This document shows positions 26,208 through 34,868 of a stretch of 64,000 bases of DNA, piece after piece (the first letter of the stretch is position 1; every line of letters begins with the position of its first letter). A program made the position numbers and the translations under genes. The DNA comes from Peribacillus frigoritolerans (GTDB lineage: Bacteria; Bacillota; Bacilli; Bacillales; DSM-1321), in the NCBI RefSeq assembly GCF_001636405.1, contig NZ_KV440950.1, positions 4,630,778-4,694,777 on the forward strand, given 5' to 3'. Below the pieces are notes generated by a model. It ran no database searches, was not told the DNA's origin, and saw nothing but the letters and a program-made list of their open reading frames with translations.

Positions 26208-26570
26208 TCATTTATACAAAATATCATCTTTTAGTGAAGCAACTTTAGTCAAAGCTGTATCTATGTCAGCTTCATTCACTCCAAAGTGAGCAAGTGCATC
26301 GTTAAGATGTTTGACAATGGCATTGAAATGGTCTGGTTGCAGATTCAATCCTTGGTGCGCCTTTGCCATGGATTGTCCAGAATATTGTTTTGGGCCGCCT
26401 AATGCAAAACTAATAAATTTTGTCTGATGACTCCGTTGCTTTTCCATATCCGTTTTTTCAAAAAAATGATTAACTGTCTCATCTTTAAGAACCAATTCGG
26501 AGTAAAAATAGTCCACAACTTTTGCTATCGCTTCTTCTCCGCCAACTTTTTCATAAAGTGTTTGTTCCAT
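26208..26570 (-). CDS. Group I truncated hemoglobin
   Basis: ATG at 26570 is favoured over a GTG at 26576 because AGGAG is then 7 bases away; the product is 120 aa. The 2-on-2 globin pattern is clear: LYEKVGGEEAIAKVVDYFY (helices A-B with a candidate B10 tyrosine), FISFALGGPKQYSG (the E region with paired glycines), and the proximal His72 in KAHQGLNL. Such globins bind oxygen and nitric oxide and are often linked to NO detoxification. It stands alone with its own terminator. No regulatory site was recognised upstream. Confidence 0.93.
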   Translation of the reverse strand: MEQTLYEKVGGEEAIAKVVDYFYSELVLKDETVNHFFEKTDMEKQRSHQTKFISFALGGPKQYSGQSMAKAHQGLNLQPDHFNAIVKHLNDALAHFGVNEADIDTALTKVASLKDDILYK

Positions 26571-27235
26571 ATCCACACTCCTAATTTGTAATTAATAGAA
26601 GTATTCTTTGTAGAAAACTTGATTTTATTCCTTATCTTTCAATAATATCTCCTTTTGCTCTAGCACCCTTGCAACTAACCTGTCCCCTTAAGGCGTAAAA
26701 TTACTGGAATTGGATTAGAAGATGGAATTTGGACTCACTTGCTGCTAGGTATGAAAAAAGCCAGATTACTCGAATGGTTTTCGTTGAAAATCTGCTCATG
26801 AATTCGATAAAGGTTTACATGTTCTTTAATATCATTATGTAATTATTCCAAACTCCTGTCATTTGTACAATACATCACTCAAGAATATGGCTCAATTAAA
26901 AGAAGGAATGCGATAGTGACACCCTGCCCCCCTCTTAGAGAATGTACAATTTGAACGTTGCCTCCAGGCACTCGCTTTCCGCGGGCGGTCCGCCATCCGT
27001 ACCAATCAGCTTTGTTTTAACTTTGAAACAAGTTAGCCGACAATATTTTTTCAGCAATTAAATAACCACTAATGGGTAATGCCTTCTCCTATTTTTCGAT
27101 TTTACACTCAAAAAGAAGGATACCCAAAAAAACTGAAGACATTAATTTTAAGATAAAAAAGTTACCAGTTTGGCCAAAAAATAAGTATAAGAATGTAATA
27201 GATTGGATAAACTAATAAAAAAGGAGTGGGAGATT
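26571..27235. other. Gene-free spacer with a partial dispersed repeat
   Basis: Apart from the repeat fragment at 26957-27010 no gene or terminator is supported. A forward frame near 26700-26830 looks coding-like but has no start, ribosome site or recognisable motif. Confidence 0.4.
26957..27010. repeat. Dispersed Bacillus-type repeat, truncated copy
   Basis: Contains CTCCAGGCACTCGCTTTCCG followed by CGGGCGGTCC, identical to the left part of the element at 49107. The tail ends ACCAATCAGCT, like the right end of the larger copy, so this is an internally deleted copy. Confidence 0.6.
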
Positions 27236-27445
27236 ATGGAGACTAAACTTAAAGTAGGAACGAAAGAAATGTGGAGCGAAATTAATGAATGTATAACTCG
27301 GAAAATCAATGAAAAACATGATTTATCTTTTCAAAAGAAAAGCAATGATAATTATATGAATCTATATATTCAAACAGCCGTCTTACACACGTTATTTGAA
27401 CTATCAGATGAGTTCAGGAAAATCGAAAGAAAATATAACGGATAG
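27236..27445 (+). CDS. Small uncharacterised protein (69 aa)
   Basis: ATG at 27236 is favoured over 27203 because AAAGGAGTGGGAG lies just ahead. The protein METKLKVGTKEMWSEINECI ... HTLFELSDEFRKIERKYNG is acidic and basic in alternation, probably helical, with a single cysteine. There is no signal peptide or membrane segment, and no family is recognised. A strong terminator 42 bases after the stop supports a real, separately transcribed gene. Confidence 0.65.
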   Translation: METKLKVGTKEMWSEINECITRKINEKHDLSFQKKSNDNYMNLYIQTAVLHTLFELSDEFRKIERKYNG

Positions 27446-27486
27446 TGGTGCTTCCGGAAAGGACATGCACTAAATTCACCTTAGCG

Positions 27487-27543
27487 GTGGATTAGGATTA
27501 TACTCTTTAAGGGAGCCCATTAATCCTAATCCACTTTTTCTTT
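27487..27543 (+). terminator. Strong rho-independent terminator after the 69-aa gene
   Basis: GTGGATTAGGATTA pairs perfectly with TAATCCTAATCCAC (27521-27534) and is followed by TTTTTCTTT. Confidence 0.85.
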
Positions 27544-27666
27544 CCAGCTTTATTATTTACATCATTACCGCTGCCGGCAATTTGACCAGCATTATTACTG
27601 TACCATTTGTTTCCCTTCCCTATAAATCCCTCTTTCTATTCCAACTAGAATCCATGAACCAAATAG

Positions 27667-27697
27667 AAACCCGACCAGTTTTTAAGGTTGGGGTTTT
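27667..27697 (+). terminator. Second forward terminator-like hairpin
   Basis: AAACCCGACC pairs with GGTTGGGGTTT with one bulge, followed by TT. No gene lies between it and the previous terminator, so it may be a backup terminator or mark a lost gene. Confidence 0.5.
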
Positions 27698-28035
27698 TCC
27701 TGTGTTTTAAGTTTTAGTATAATGCGAATGATCTTAATGGTACGCTAGGTTAAATACTATAATTTGTTGTTTTATTAATCTAAAATCTTGTATATTTAAA
27801 TGAGTATGTTTTATAACTTGCTGAAGTTTGAAACGAATGATCAGTAGCAGCTCCGAATAGCTTTTTAATTAGCTAAAATCATTGAAAATAAATATTTTTG
27901 GAAAGTGAGCTGAAAGCTGATGTTGTGGTCACCACTATTCGAAAATGATGTACCTGCAGTTATTCTTCCTTAACGGCAGAAAACTTGCATCTCCGTTAGG
28001 GACTGGAATGTTTAGTTAAAACGGAGGGTACAAAA
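27698..28035. other. Leader region of the EamA transporter gene
   Basis: No gene seen. AT-rich with no clear riboswitch fold; the only clear signal is the GGAGGG ribosome site just before 28036. Confidence 0.4.
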
Positions 28036-28908
28036 ATGAAAAACACTATATTAGGTTCTTTATATTTATCACTCGCTGCCAGCATTTGGGGCGGGATGTA
28101 TGTTGTGGTAAAAGTTGTGGTAGACGTTGTTCCGCCACTTGAATTAGTATTTTTACGATATGTAATTGCGATTTTAGCATTGCTGACAATTGGTTTTATA
28201 ACAAAACAATCTTGGCGGATCGACAAACGGGACTGGCTTTTGGTTTTCATTATAGGACTTGTTGGAAACACCATTTCCATCGTAACCCAGGAAGTTGGCA
28301 CGCTACTTTCTTCTGCGCAAATGGGAGCCATCATTACTTCAACAACACCTGCGTTCATGGTGATATTTGCACGGATCATTTTAAAAGAAAAGATCACTTT
28401 TAAAAAATCAATTTCTGTTATTTTAGCGACAATCGGTGTCGGTATCATTGTCGGAAATGCCCATATTGGCTCATCTCACCAACTTGGGGGCGTATCACTG
28501 CTTATTGCTGCGTTAACTTGGGCCCTTATGTCTGTTCTAATCAAACGTGTACCTGGGCAATATTCACAAATTGTTTTAACGACCTATGCCGTGCTTGTGG
28601 CAATTGTCCTTTTAACCCCTTTTACGATTAGTCGATTGGATGAGCTTGACTTTCAAGCCATCATGCATCCATCCATATGGGGCGGCCTTCTATACTTGGG
28701 CGTTATTTCAACAGCATGTGCCTTTTTACTGTGGAATCGCGGACTGCAAATGCTTACCGCTTCAAGTGGCGGACTATTTTTCTTTTTACAGCCTATAGTC
28801 GGTACTTTTTTAGGTTGGTTAATACTAGGTGAACAAATCGGCTTGTCCTTTTGGATCGGTACAATCTTAATTTTCATCGGTGTGCTATTAGTCATTCGGG
28901 AAGAATGA
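28036..28908 (+). CDS. EamA/DMT family transporter
   Basis: 290 aa with ten hydrophobic helices arranged as two EamA repeats (about residues 8-140 and 150-288). The first opens with LAASIWGGMYVVVKV and contains FLRYVIAILALL; the second has ALTWALMSVLIKR and ends GEQIGLSFWIGTILIFIGV. GGAGGG precedes the ATG by 8 bases. Members export or import small metabolites such as amino acids or nucleotides; the substrate cannot be assigned. It is a single gene with a terminator 40 bases after the stop. Confidence 0.9.
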   Translation: MKNTILGSLYLSLAASIWGGMYVVVKVVVDVVPPLELVFLRYVIAILALLTIGFITKQSWRIDKRDWLLVFIIGLVGNTISIVTQEVGTLLSSAQMGAIITSTTPAFMVIFARIILKEKITFKKSISVILATIGVGIIVGNAHIGSSHQLGGVSLLIAALTWALMSVLIKRVPGQYSQIVLTTYAVLVAIVLLTPFTISRLDELDFQAIMHPSIWGGLLYLGVISTACAFLLWNRGLQMLTASSGGLFFFLQPIVGTFLGWLILGEQIGLSFWIGTILIFIGVLLVIREE

Positions 28909-28947
28909 CCCACATTAAATTTATTAGAATTATATATTAAAAAATGT

Positions 28948-28998
28948 ACCTTATAGAGCAGTCACTCTGAAACAGGCTGCCTATAAGGTTCTTTTTTA
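28948..28998 (+). terminator. Terminator after the EamA gene
   Basis: ACCTTATAG and CTATAAGGT form the outer stem, with GCAG/CTGC inside, followed by TTCTTTTTT. Confidence 0.75.
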
Positions 28999-29332
28999 GG
29001 TTTAAAAAAGGGGGCTTGCAGAAAAGTTGTTTTTTTGTTTATAATTTCTCCTTCTTATCCCCCTTTAATAAGGCGGAATCCAATAACCCATCGCACTAGA
29101 GTGAATAGCATTATACTAGCTTGTTTGTCTAATGTAATCCAAACTTCCTTCCTCAAGGCAAAAAGATACTTTCTTTTGTTTATTTCAACCCATTATATCG
29201 AAAATCCCCTAAAATACATTCATTACGTAATTATTATCATAATTTCATGTACATTTCGAAAGAATTTTTGTTATCATTAATTCATAATCTTGGAAATGAA
29301 TGCTGAATTTTATAACAAAGGAGGGGTCGTTT
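28999..29332. other. Upstream region of the chromate transporter pair
   Basis: No gene seen; very AT-rich. It presumably holds the promoter and Lrp-type regulator sites, but no motif could be fixed. Confidence 0.35.
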
Positions 29333-29920
29333 TTGAAAAATCCATATACGGAATTGACGATTGGAATGATGAGAACGGGGATATTAGGATTCGGCGGCGG
29401 GCCGTCTGTCATCCCGCTCATCCGCCACGAAGCAGTTTCCCGTTATCACTGGCTTGACGATGATGAATTCGGGGACACATTGGCGATTGCCAATACACTC
29501 CCTGGACCGATTGCCACGAAGATGGCAGCATATCTTGGTTATAAATTAAAAGGCTGGCCGGGAGCCATCGTAAGTGTGGCGGCTCACGTATTACCTTCAT
29601 GCATTGCAATGGTTTTCTTGATTGCGTTCATTAATGTTCTAAGTAATTCGGCAATGATCAGTAATATGATCGCTGCTGTCATGCCGGTTGTCGCTGTCAT
29701 GCTTGGTCAAATGGCTTATGAGTTTGGCGAAAAGGCGGTAAAAGGGTTAGGAAAGGTGCTCGGAATCACCTTTTTTGCGATTTCCTTTTTGCTTCTGCAG
29801 GTCATTTCCCTGCATCCGGGTATCGTCATTATGATGTTTCTTTTATATGGGGCGTTTCATTATAAATTAAAGGATAGATTGAAAAATAAAAAGACTGATA
29901 GGAAGGAGGAATCCGCTTAA
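29333..29920 (+). CDS. ywrB: Chromate transporter, N-terminal-type subunit (short-chain CHR)
   Basis: TTG at 29333 is the probable start (AAAGGAGGGG, 6-base spacing), giving 195 aa; the upstream ATG at 29300 has no ribosome site. One CHR domain: LGFGGGPSVIPLIRHEAV, FGDTLAIANTLPGPIATKMA and LGYKLKGWPGAIVS. Short CHR proteins work as heterodimers of two oppositely oriented subunits; the partner follows with a one-base overlap (TAATG). The arrangement matches the B. subtilis ywrC-ywrB-ywrA chromate system, and an Lrp-type regulator lies at 30507-30983. The substrate is presumed to be chromate. Confidence 0.85.
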   Translation: MKNPYTELTIGMMRTGILGFGGGPSVIPLIRHEAVSRYHWLDDDEFGDTLAIANTLPGPIATKMAAYLGYKLKGWPGAIVSVAAHVLPSCIAMVFLIAFINVLSNSAMISNMIAAVMPVVAVMLGQMAYEFGEKAVKGLGKVLGITFFAISFLLLQVISLHPGIVIMMFLLYGAFHYKLKDRLKNKKTDRKEESA

Positions 29921-30471
29921 TGGGTATTATTATCCCAATAGGAGTTGCTGTTTTTCTAGCGTTTTTCATTGCCAATATTCTTGGTTACGGCGGAGGTCCA
30001 GCTTCGATTCCGCTTATGTATGATCAAATCGTCACCCGTTATGGCTGGCTTGATAATACCGAGTTCTCACAAATGCTCGCGTTAGGAAATTCACTCCCTG
30101 GACCCATCGCCACGAAAATAGCCGCATATGTCGGATATGATGTATATGGCTGGCCAGGATTTATAGCTGCATTGGCAGGCACGATCATCCCTTCAGCTGT
30201 GGCTTTGATATATCTATTAAAGATCCTTCGAAAATACAAGCAATCGCCTATCGTAAAAGGCATGTCACTACTTGTACAGCCAGTGATCGCGATCATGATG
30301 TTATTGCTCACCTGGAATATGGCCGCGGACGCGGTCGGGTCCATCGGCTACATCCATTCAGTCTTCATCGCTGGATTGGCCTTCTTGGCTTTAGGTAAAT
30401 TCAAGATCCACCCTGCATTCGTAATCATTCTTGCCTTTGCGTATGGCGGCTTTATCATCCCGCTCACATAA
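29920..30471 (+). CDS. ywrA: Chromate transporter, C-terminal-type subunit (short-chain CHR)
   Basis: 183 aa with one CHR domain: NILGYGGGPASIPLMYDQIV, FSQMLALGNSLPGPIATKIA and VGYDVYGWPGFIAAL. Its start overlaps the stop of the first subunit by one base, with GGAAGGAGG inside that gene, so expression is coupled. It is the second half of the heterodimeric efflux pump. This system is in addition to the single-chain ChrA at 7 kb. Confidence 0.88.
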   Translation: MGIIIPIGVAVFLAFFIANILGYGGGPASIPLMYDQIVTRYGWLDNTEFSQMLALGNSLPGPIATKIAAYVGYDVYGWPGFIAALAGTIIPSAVALIYLLKILRKYKQSPIVKGMSLLVQPVIAIMMLLLTWNMAADAVGSIGYIHSVFIAGLAFLALGKFKIHPAFVIILAFAYGGFIIPLT

Positions 30472-30473
30472 AT

Positions 30474-30505
30474 AAAAAAATCCGCCTGTATAGGGGGATT
30501 TTTTT
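30474..30505. terminator. Bidirectional terminator between converging genes
   Basis: AAAAAAATCC and GGATTTTTTT pair, with GCC/GGG inside. It has T-runs in both directions and serves both the CHR pair and the Lrp-type gene. Confidence 0.8.
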
Positions 30506-30506
30506 A

Positions 30507-30983
30507 TTAAAGCTTCATGCCCATCCGGCTTTTATAACGTTTAATGAGAATTTGGCAATCAACGCTGACAACACCGACGACCGCATACAGTTTCTCATTA
30601 AGAAAGCGTTCCATCTCTTGATTATCAGTAAAGATTCCGTGCATATGGAGTTTACTCGGACCGGTCATATGATATAAACTCGTAACAGCCGGTTCACTTT
30701 CTAATTGCTGTGCGACCGATTCTAGATATTTTGGCTCAACCTCCACGTTAAAGAATGCCGAAACATGGATGCCGACTTTAGCTGGATTTATGACCGCAGT
30801 GAACCTCTCGATCACACCCTTTTCAACTAGATGATTAATTCTCATCTGAACCGCAACTCTGGAAAGCTCCACTTTCTTCGCTAAGTCGGTATATGAAATT
30901 CGTGCATCTTCATGTAAAACCGATATGATTTTCTTATCGATCTCATCAACTTTCAAGCTGGGAATCTTAAAGTCCTCCGCCAT
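30507..30983 (-). CDS. ywrC: Lrp/AsnC family regulator (ChrS/YwrC-like)
   Basis: 158 aa. The N-terminal AsnC helix-turn-helix ([36 protein letters not shown]) is followed by the RAM ligand domain with [20 protein letters not shown] and [25 protein letters not shown] lies 12 bases before the ATG. In B. subtilis the equivalent gene lies next to the chromate pair and represses it. Here the gene is on the opposite strand, converging on the transporter genes, so it is separately transcribed; control of the pair is inferred from the neighbourhood. Confidence 0.85.
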   Translation of the reverse strand: MAEDFKIPSLKVDEIDKKIISVLHEDARISYTDLAKKVELSRVAVQMRINHLVEKGVIERFTAVINPAKVGIHVSAFFNVEVEPKYLESVAQQLESEPAVTSLYHMTGPSKLHMHGIFTDNQEMERFLNEKLYAVVGVVSVDCQILIKRYKSRMGMKL

Positions 30984-31270
30984 CTTACGTAACTCCTTTT
31001 CAATTTCTTTACTCCATTATCGCAGAGAACACCATCGTATCACAACAATCTTCCTACTCACTTCTTATAACGAAGAAAGAAATTTTTTAGTATCCCTTTT
31101 CAATGAACTACCTCCTACTTGCCAAGAAATGTCCATCGTTTATGTAGTTTTCAAACTTAAGGTGCATCAATTCAACCAGCTGGGTGCAGCCGCCAAAAAG
31201 ATCGATAGACTTAGAACCGGACAAATTGACAACATCGCCCACACTTCCTTGATATCCTAATAGTCTGCAG
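30984..31270. other. Spacer with ambiguous coding-like frames
   Basis: Both strands are open for part of this stretch. The reverse frame reads LFGGCTQLVELMHLKFENY; the forward frame ends GQIDNIAHTSLIS at 31260, just before a forward terminator. Neither has a ribosome site or a known motif, so no gene is called. Confidence 0.3.
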
Positions 31271-31271
31271 T

Positions 31272-31307
31272 CCCCCTCCTTTTCTAAGATTGAAAGGCGG
31301 GGGTTTT
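31272..31307 (+). terminator. Forward terminator hairpin
   Basis: CCCCCTCCTTT and AAAGGCGGGGG form an 11-bp stem with one mismatch, followed by TTTT. No intact forward gene precedes it. Confidence 0.6.
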
Positions 31308-31359
31308 ACAGACCGTATACTGCAGGATAAAAGTTTATGAATATCCAAGGGACACTTCC

Positions 31360-31482
31360 TCAACCCTTTGATTGAAAGGTCTTTGCGATATTTTTGTATT
31401 CCTCATCATTGATAATGCCCATTTTTTTGAATAATGCGGAATATGCCATTATTTTTTTCTGTGTACGGTTTGTACAATTCAT
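31360..31482 (-). CDS. Small uncharacterised protein (40 aa), SHOCT-like tail
   Basis: ATG at 31482 follows AAAGGAG with a 9-base gap; the longer frame from 31644 has no ribosome site. The 40 aa read MNCTNRTQKKIMAYS, then ALFKKMGIINDEEYKNIAKT. The second part resembles the short helix-turn-helix element found in SHOCT-type tails (LKKLGIITDEEF), but the match is weak. An inverted repeat with 11-bp arms lies 38 bases upstream, a possible operator. Real expression is plausible but unproven. Confidence 0.5.
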   Translation of the reverse strand: MNCTNRTQKKIMAYSALFKKMGIINDEEYKNIAKTFQSKG

Positions 31483-31519
31483 ATGGATCAGCTCCTTTTT
31501 TACATAGTATTCATTCACG

Positions 31520-31551
31520 ACAAAATGTTTCCTTAATACAAAACATTTTGT
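31520..31551. promoter_or_regulatory. Inverted repeat ACAAAATGTTT ... AAACATTTTGT
   Basis: Perfect 11-bp arms with a 10-base spacer, 38 bases upstream of the 40-aa gene. It has no T-run after it, so an operator is more likely than a terminator. Confidence 0.45.
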
Positions 31552-31940
31552 ATAAACTAAATAAAGAAACGGTCCATTTTCACGGCAGTTTCCATTCGTT
31601 AGAGGTGTAATTAAAATAAGTTCTATATGAATAATTAGTAACAACTTCGAAAAGTGTTATGTTTAATGGTTTCGCGTGGAAAATTATGTTTTTTCACGGT
31701 TGCCGCATAGCAATCCTACGTATATGTTTATTGGGAGGAGTGGCTAAATACAACCTGATTCCCCCCTGCACAGGACTTAAAAAAGTGACAGTTTTGGCCC
31801 ATTAAACGGATTGTCTCTCTTGCAACAAGTCATCATTCGGATTATCGTTGTTTAATAGATGCGAAGAAATTGAAAAAACTGCATACTTTCTTCATACTTT
31901 CTCGCTAAACTGACTTTATTCAATAAGAAGGTGAATAATC
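31552..31940. other. Gene-free spacer before the two-component operon
   Basis: No gene, repeat or strong hairpin seen. The AT-rich part just before 31941 presumably carries the promoter. Confidence 0.4.
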
Positions 31941-33332
31941 CTGAAAATCTCCTTTAAACTCGGACTATCTATATTTATTTGCATTTTTTTAATGGAAACC
32001 GTCTCCATGATTTACTTGCATAATAAAGTGATCCATTCCCGTATCAATCAAGAATTGGAATCACTGAAGGCCCGTGGCAATAGTCATCGTGATGTGTTGG
32101 AAATCACGTATTCCGACTCTACCCTTAAGCATATCGGACTGATGGAATACCATACCGATACAGATGTCGTGATTACGAACACTAGAGGAGATATTCTGAT
32201 ATCTTCCGCAAAGGTAAATGGGGGAATGAACAAAATCTTGGCAAAAAAGATCCCGCAAGTACCCCGAAAAGGTATGGTCCTCCAATCAAGTTGGAAGGAT
32301 GAAAGATATATAGCCACCGTTACGCCATTTATCAGTGATAAAGAAAATAAAGGCTATGTTTATATGTTCAAAGATACTAGAGATGTTAAGGATTTAATCG
32401 CACAATTGAATAGGCATTTCCTTTTTGCGACTGCATTGCTCCTTTTATTCATGCTTATCACCATCTATTTTCTATCAAAGGCTTTGACTAGACCGCTTAT
32501 TTCGATGAAGGAAGCGACAACCAAACTCAGCAAAGGGAATTTTTCAGTGGCTGTGCCGGTACGATCACATGATGAACTCGGGGAGCTTGCCCAATCCATT
32601 CAAAGCTTGGCTAATGAATTGAACTATTTAAAGAAGGAACGCAATGAATTTTTGGCAAGTATCTCCCATGAACTGCGCACGCCGCTAACTTATATCAAAG
32701 GATACGCTGATATAACCCGCCGGAAAGATTTGGATGCATCAGAACGAACAAGATACTTAGAGATCATCCATGATGAATCCGAACGATTAAACAAATTATT
32801 GGACGAACTATTCAATATGGCTAGAATGGATGTAAATACATTCACCATATCAAAAGAAATCGTTCAGCTCTCTTCATTCCTGCAAAACATTCATGAAAAA
32901 GTGTTACCGGCTTTTGCAAATGAAAGAATTCAATTGAATCTGGAATGCAAGGATGATTTATTTATAGATATAGATCCCTCACGGTTTGAGCAAGTCATTC
33001 TTAACCTGTTGGATAATGCGTTGAAGTACTCGAACGAATATACAGTCACCACCATCAATGCCACTGAATGCAATGGCTGGATTTCCATCTCCATAATCGA
33101 TCAAGGGGTTGGCATTCCACCTGAAGATGTCCCCCATATCTTTGATCGTTTATATCGTGTCGAGAAATCACGCGCCAGAGATACCGGCGGTTTCGGATTG
33201 GGGCTCTCCATCGTCAAGCAATTAGTGGAGATACAAGGTGGAACCATTTCGGTTAAAAGCAATTTGGAGCAAGGAACGTGCTTCACTATCACATTTAAGG
33301 AGATAACAAATGAAGACAGTAGTTCTGGTTGA
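31941..33332 (+). CDS. Sensor histidine kinase (HAMP, HisKA, HATPase)
   Basis: The first ATG is at 31992, but the 17 in-frame codons before it (LKISFKLGLSIFICIFL) form the missing first membrane helix, and AGAAGGTGA lies 6-7 bases before the CTG at 31941. The N-terminus therefore probably begins at this rare CTG. Residue numbers here count from 31992. An extracytoplasmic sensor region (about 10-140) is followed by a second helix (143-162), HAMP (165-212, TRPLISMKEATTKLSKGNF), HisKA with the phospho-acceptor His226 (SISHELRTPL), and the ATPase domain with N box LNLLDNALKYS and G boxes DQGVGIP and GFGLGLSIVK. The response regulator gene overlaps its end by 23 bases. Confidence 0.9.
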   Translation: MKISFKLGLSIFICIFLMETVSMIYLHNKVIHSRINQELESLKARGNSHRDVLEITYSDSTLKHIGLMEYHTDTDVVITNTRGDILISSAKVNGGMNKILAKKIPQVPRKGMVLQSSWKDERYIATVTPFISDKENKGYVYMFKDTRDVKDLIAQLNRHFLFATALLLLFMLITIYFLSKALTRPLISMKEATTKLSKGNFSVAVPVRSHDELGELAQSIQSLANELNYLKKERNEFLASISHELRTPLTYIKGYADITRRKDLDASERTRYLEIIHDESERLNKLLDELFNMARMDVNTFTISKEIVQLSSFLQNIHEKVLPAFANERIQLNLECKDDLFIDIDPSRFEQVILNLLDNALKYSNEYTVTTINATECNGWISISIIDQGVGIPPEDVPHIFDRLYRVEKSRARDTGGFGLGLSIVKQLVEIQGGTISVKSNLEQGTCFTITFKEITNEDSSSG

Positions 33333-33987
33333 TGATGAACAGAGAATGCTTGATCTATTAGAGCTATACATTAAGCCTCACGGATATACATGCCTGAAGA
33401 TGAAATCTGGGCTTGAAGCCTTACAGTTCTTAGCGCGTGAACATGCGGACATAGTACTTCTTGATGTAATGATGCCTGAGATGGATGGGTGGGAAACGTG
33501 CGAGAGGATCCGCGCATTTTCCAGCATTCCCATAATCATGCTCACCGCTCGGGATGCTGCACAAGAAATGGTGAAAGGGTTGAAAAAGGGTGCAGATGAT
33601 TATATTACGAAACCCTTTCATGAAGATGTTTTACTTGCCAGAATCGAAGCAGTGACGCGGCGGGTGTACAATCAGGATGATTCTTTGACCTTTAGGGGGC
33701 TAAAATTAAATGAATCCGCTTATGAAGCACAATATGATACCAAAACAATTCCATTTACACCGAAAGAGTTCTCACTGCTGTGCTTGTTTTTAAAATCCCC
33801 AGACCAAGTGTATTCCAGAGACCACCTGCTTTCGACCATATGGGGATTTAAAACGGATACCGAAGATCGGACAATCGATTCCCATATTCGAAATATTAGA
33901 GAGAAATTGCGTCATGCCGGTTTTCCAGCAGATCAACATTTGAAAACGGTCTGGGGCATCGGGTATAAATGGAGTTCTGGGGATTGA
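33310..33987 (+). CDS. OmpR/PhoB-type response regulator
   Basis: 225 aa. The receiver domain (1-120) has the acidic pair at residues 8-9, phospho-acceptor Asp52 (LLDVMMPEMDG), Thr79 and Lys101 (ITKPF). The winged-helix DNA-binding domain (about 130-223) has FTPKEFSLLCLFLKSP, DHLLSTIWGF and RTIDSHIRNIREKLR. GGAG precedes the ATG. It overlaps the kinase gene, and the VTT-type membrane protein gene starts 1 base after its stop, so the three form an operon. The signal is unknown. Confidence 0.93.
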   Translation: MKTVVLVDDEQRMLDLLELYIKPHGYTCLKMKSGLEALQFLAREHADIVLLDVMMPEMDGWETCERIRAFSSIPIIMLTARDAAQEMVKGLKKGADDYITKPFHEDVLLARIEAVTRRVYNQDDSLTFRGLKLNESAYEAQYDTKTIPFTPKEFSLLCLFLKSPDQVYSRDHLLSTIWGFKTDTEDRTIDSHIRNIREKLRHAGFPADQHLKTVWGIGYKWSSGD

Positions 33988-33988
33988 T

Positions 33989-34545
33989 ATGGATTTCATT
34001 TCTGAGGCATTACTATCCAGCGGCCCTTTCTCCATTGCTGTAAGTTTAGTATTCAATATATTGATCAGCGTGCTTGGTTTTATTCCAAGTGTATTCATCA
34101 CGGCCGCCAATATCAGCGTATTTGGATTTGAAAAGGGATTGATCCTTTCTTACATAGGGGAAATTGCCGGTGCAGTGGTCAGCTTTTGGTTATATCGAAA
34201 GGGCTTTCAAACATTCAAACCCAAGTTCATGAAGAACCGGTGGGTCAAGAAGCTGCAAAAGTCACAAGGGTTTCATGCATTTTGGGTGATCCTGATGCTT
34301 AGGCTCCTTCCCTTTATACCATCCGGCGCAATCAACCTTACAGCAGCTTTAAGCAGGACGGGAATGATGATTTTCTTCCTCGCGACATCCATCGGAAAAC
34401 TGCCCTCCCTCCTTGTCGAGGCATATTCGGTAACACAGAGGTATTGAAGGCATCGGACGATTTAAGGATTGTTTTGATACTGTTGATTCTCGTAATCTCA
34501 GTCGTTTATTATCTTAATAGAAATAAGAAAAAAGAAAGGGAGTAA
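33989..34545 (+). pseudogene. TVP38/TMEM64 (VTT) family membrane protein, frameshifted near the C-terminus
   Basis: The intact part (152 aa from 33989) has the VTT pattern: LGFIPSVFITAANISVFGF, YIGEIAGAVVSFWLYRKG and RLLPFIPSGAINLTAALS. It stops at 34447 after AYSVT. Reading on in another frame gives EVLKASDDLRIVLILLILVI and SVVYYLNRNKKKERE before a stop at 34545, which is the expected last membrane helix and basic tail. The slip is in ACACAGAGG (34435-34443), a two-base CA gain or one-base loss. Either the last helix is truly lost or the assembly is wrong here. The product would be a DedA-like membrane protein of the two-component operon. Confidence 0.7.
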
Positions 34546-34617
34546 GGAGCTTCACTATTTTTTTGGTAAATTGAATCGATTCATTTACCATTTTACAAAC
34601 TCCTTATTTTTTTCAAG
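34544..34617 (+). terminator. Compound terminator after the two-component operon
   Basis: Inner stem GGTAAAT..GAAT/ATTCATTTACC and outer stem AAGGAG/CTCCTT, followed by ATTTTTTT. Confidence 0.75.
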
Positions 34618-34620
34618 AAT

Positions 34621-34649
34621 CGTTAACCCTTTATCTCCAAGGGTTAACG
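34621..34649. other. Stable hairpin without T-run
   Basis: CGTTAACCCTT and AAGGGTTAACG form an 11-bp perfect stem with a 7-base loop, directly after the compound terminator. Role unknown. Confidence 0.4.
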
Positions 34650-34694
34650 ACCAGATCCAGAAGGCGACGAGTTCGCAATTTACTATATCCCTGT

Positions 34695-34722
34695 GCTGCG
34701 AACGGTATCGCAGCCTTTTTTC
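34695..34722 (+). terminator. Forward terminator with no gene before it
   Basis: GCTGCG-AACGGTAT-CGCAGC followed by CTTTTTT. Together with the hairpin at 34621 it delimits about 75 bases that could be a small RNA, or the end of a decayed gene. Confidence 0.5.
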
Positions 34723-34729
34723 TGCGCCG

Positions 34730-34868
34730 CCTTTTCATCAAAATGGCAAAAGAAAGACATCACGATGGATGGGTCGAAATGCTTTCCTTTTTGTTCCACT
34801 TTGAACCCAATGATGCTGTTCCTGGAATACCCTGCCAATTCGCATGGCAGCCTTGAATTCCCTTTCAA
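34730..34868 (-). pseudogene. HD-GYP domain C-terminal fragment
   Basis: The reverse frame contains IIGFKVEQKGKHFDPSIV followed by MSFFCHFDE, resembling the ...GTHFDPEIVDAFL... end of HD-GYP phosphodiesterase domains. The rest of the domain is absent. The stretch from here to 35214 holds no other supported gene; a forward frame ending at 35046 (HDLKDRLNELYPDDKVYN) is open but unassigned. Confidence 0.35.

Noticed and set aside
26700..26830. Coding-like forward stretch after the hemoglobin gene
   Set aside because: No start or ribosome site, several frames possible, no recognisable family.
30925..31260. Forward frame before the 31272 terminator
   Set aside because: It begins inside the Lrp-type gene on the other strand and has no motif; the terminator alone does not make it a gene.
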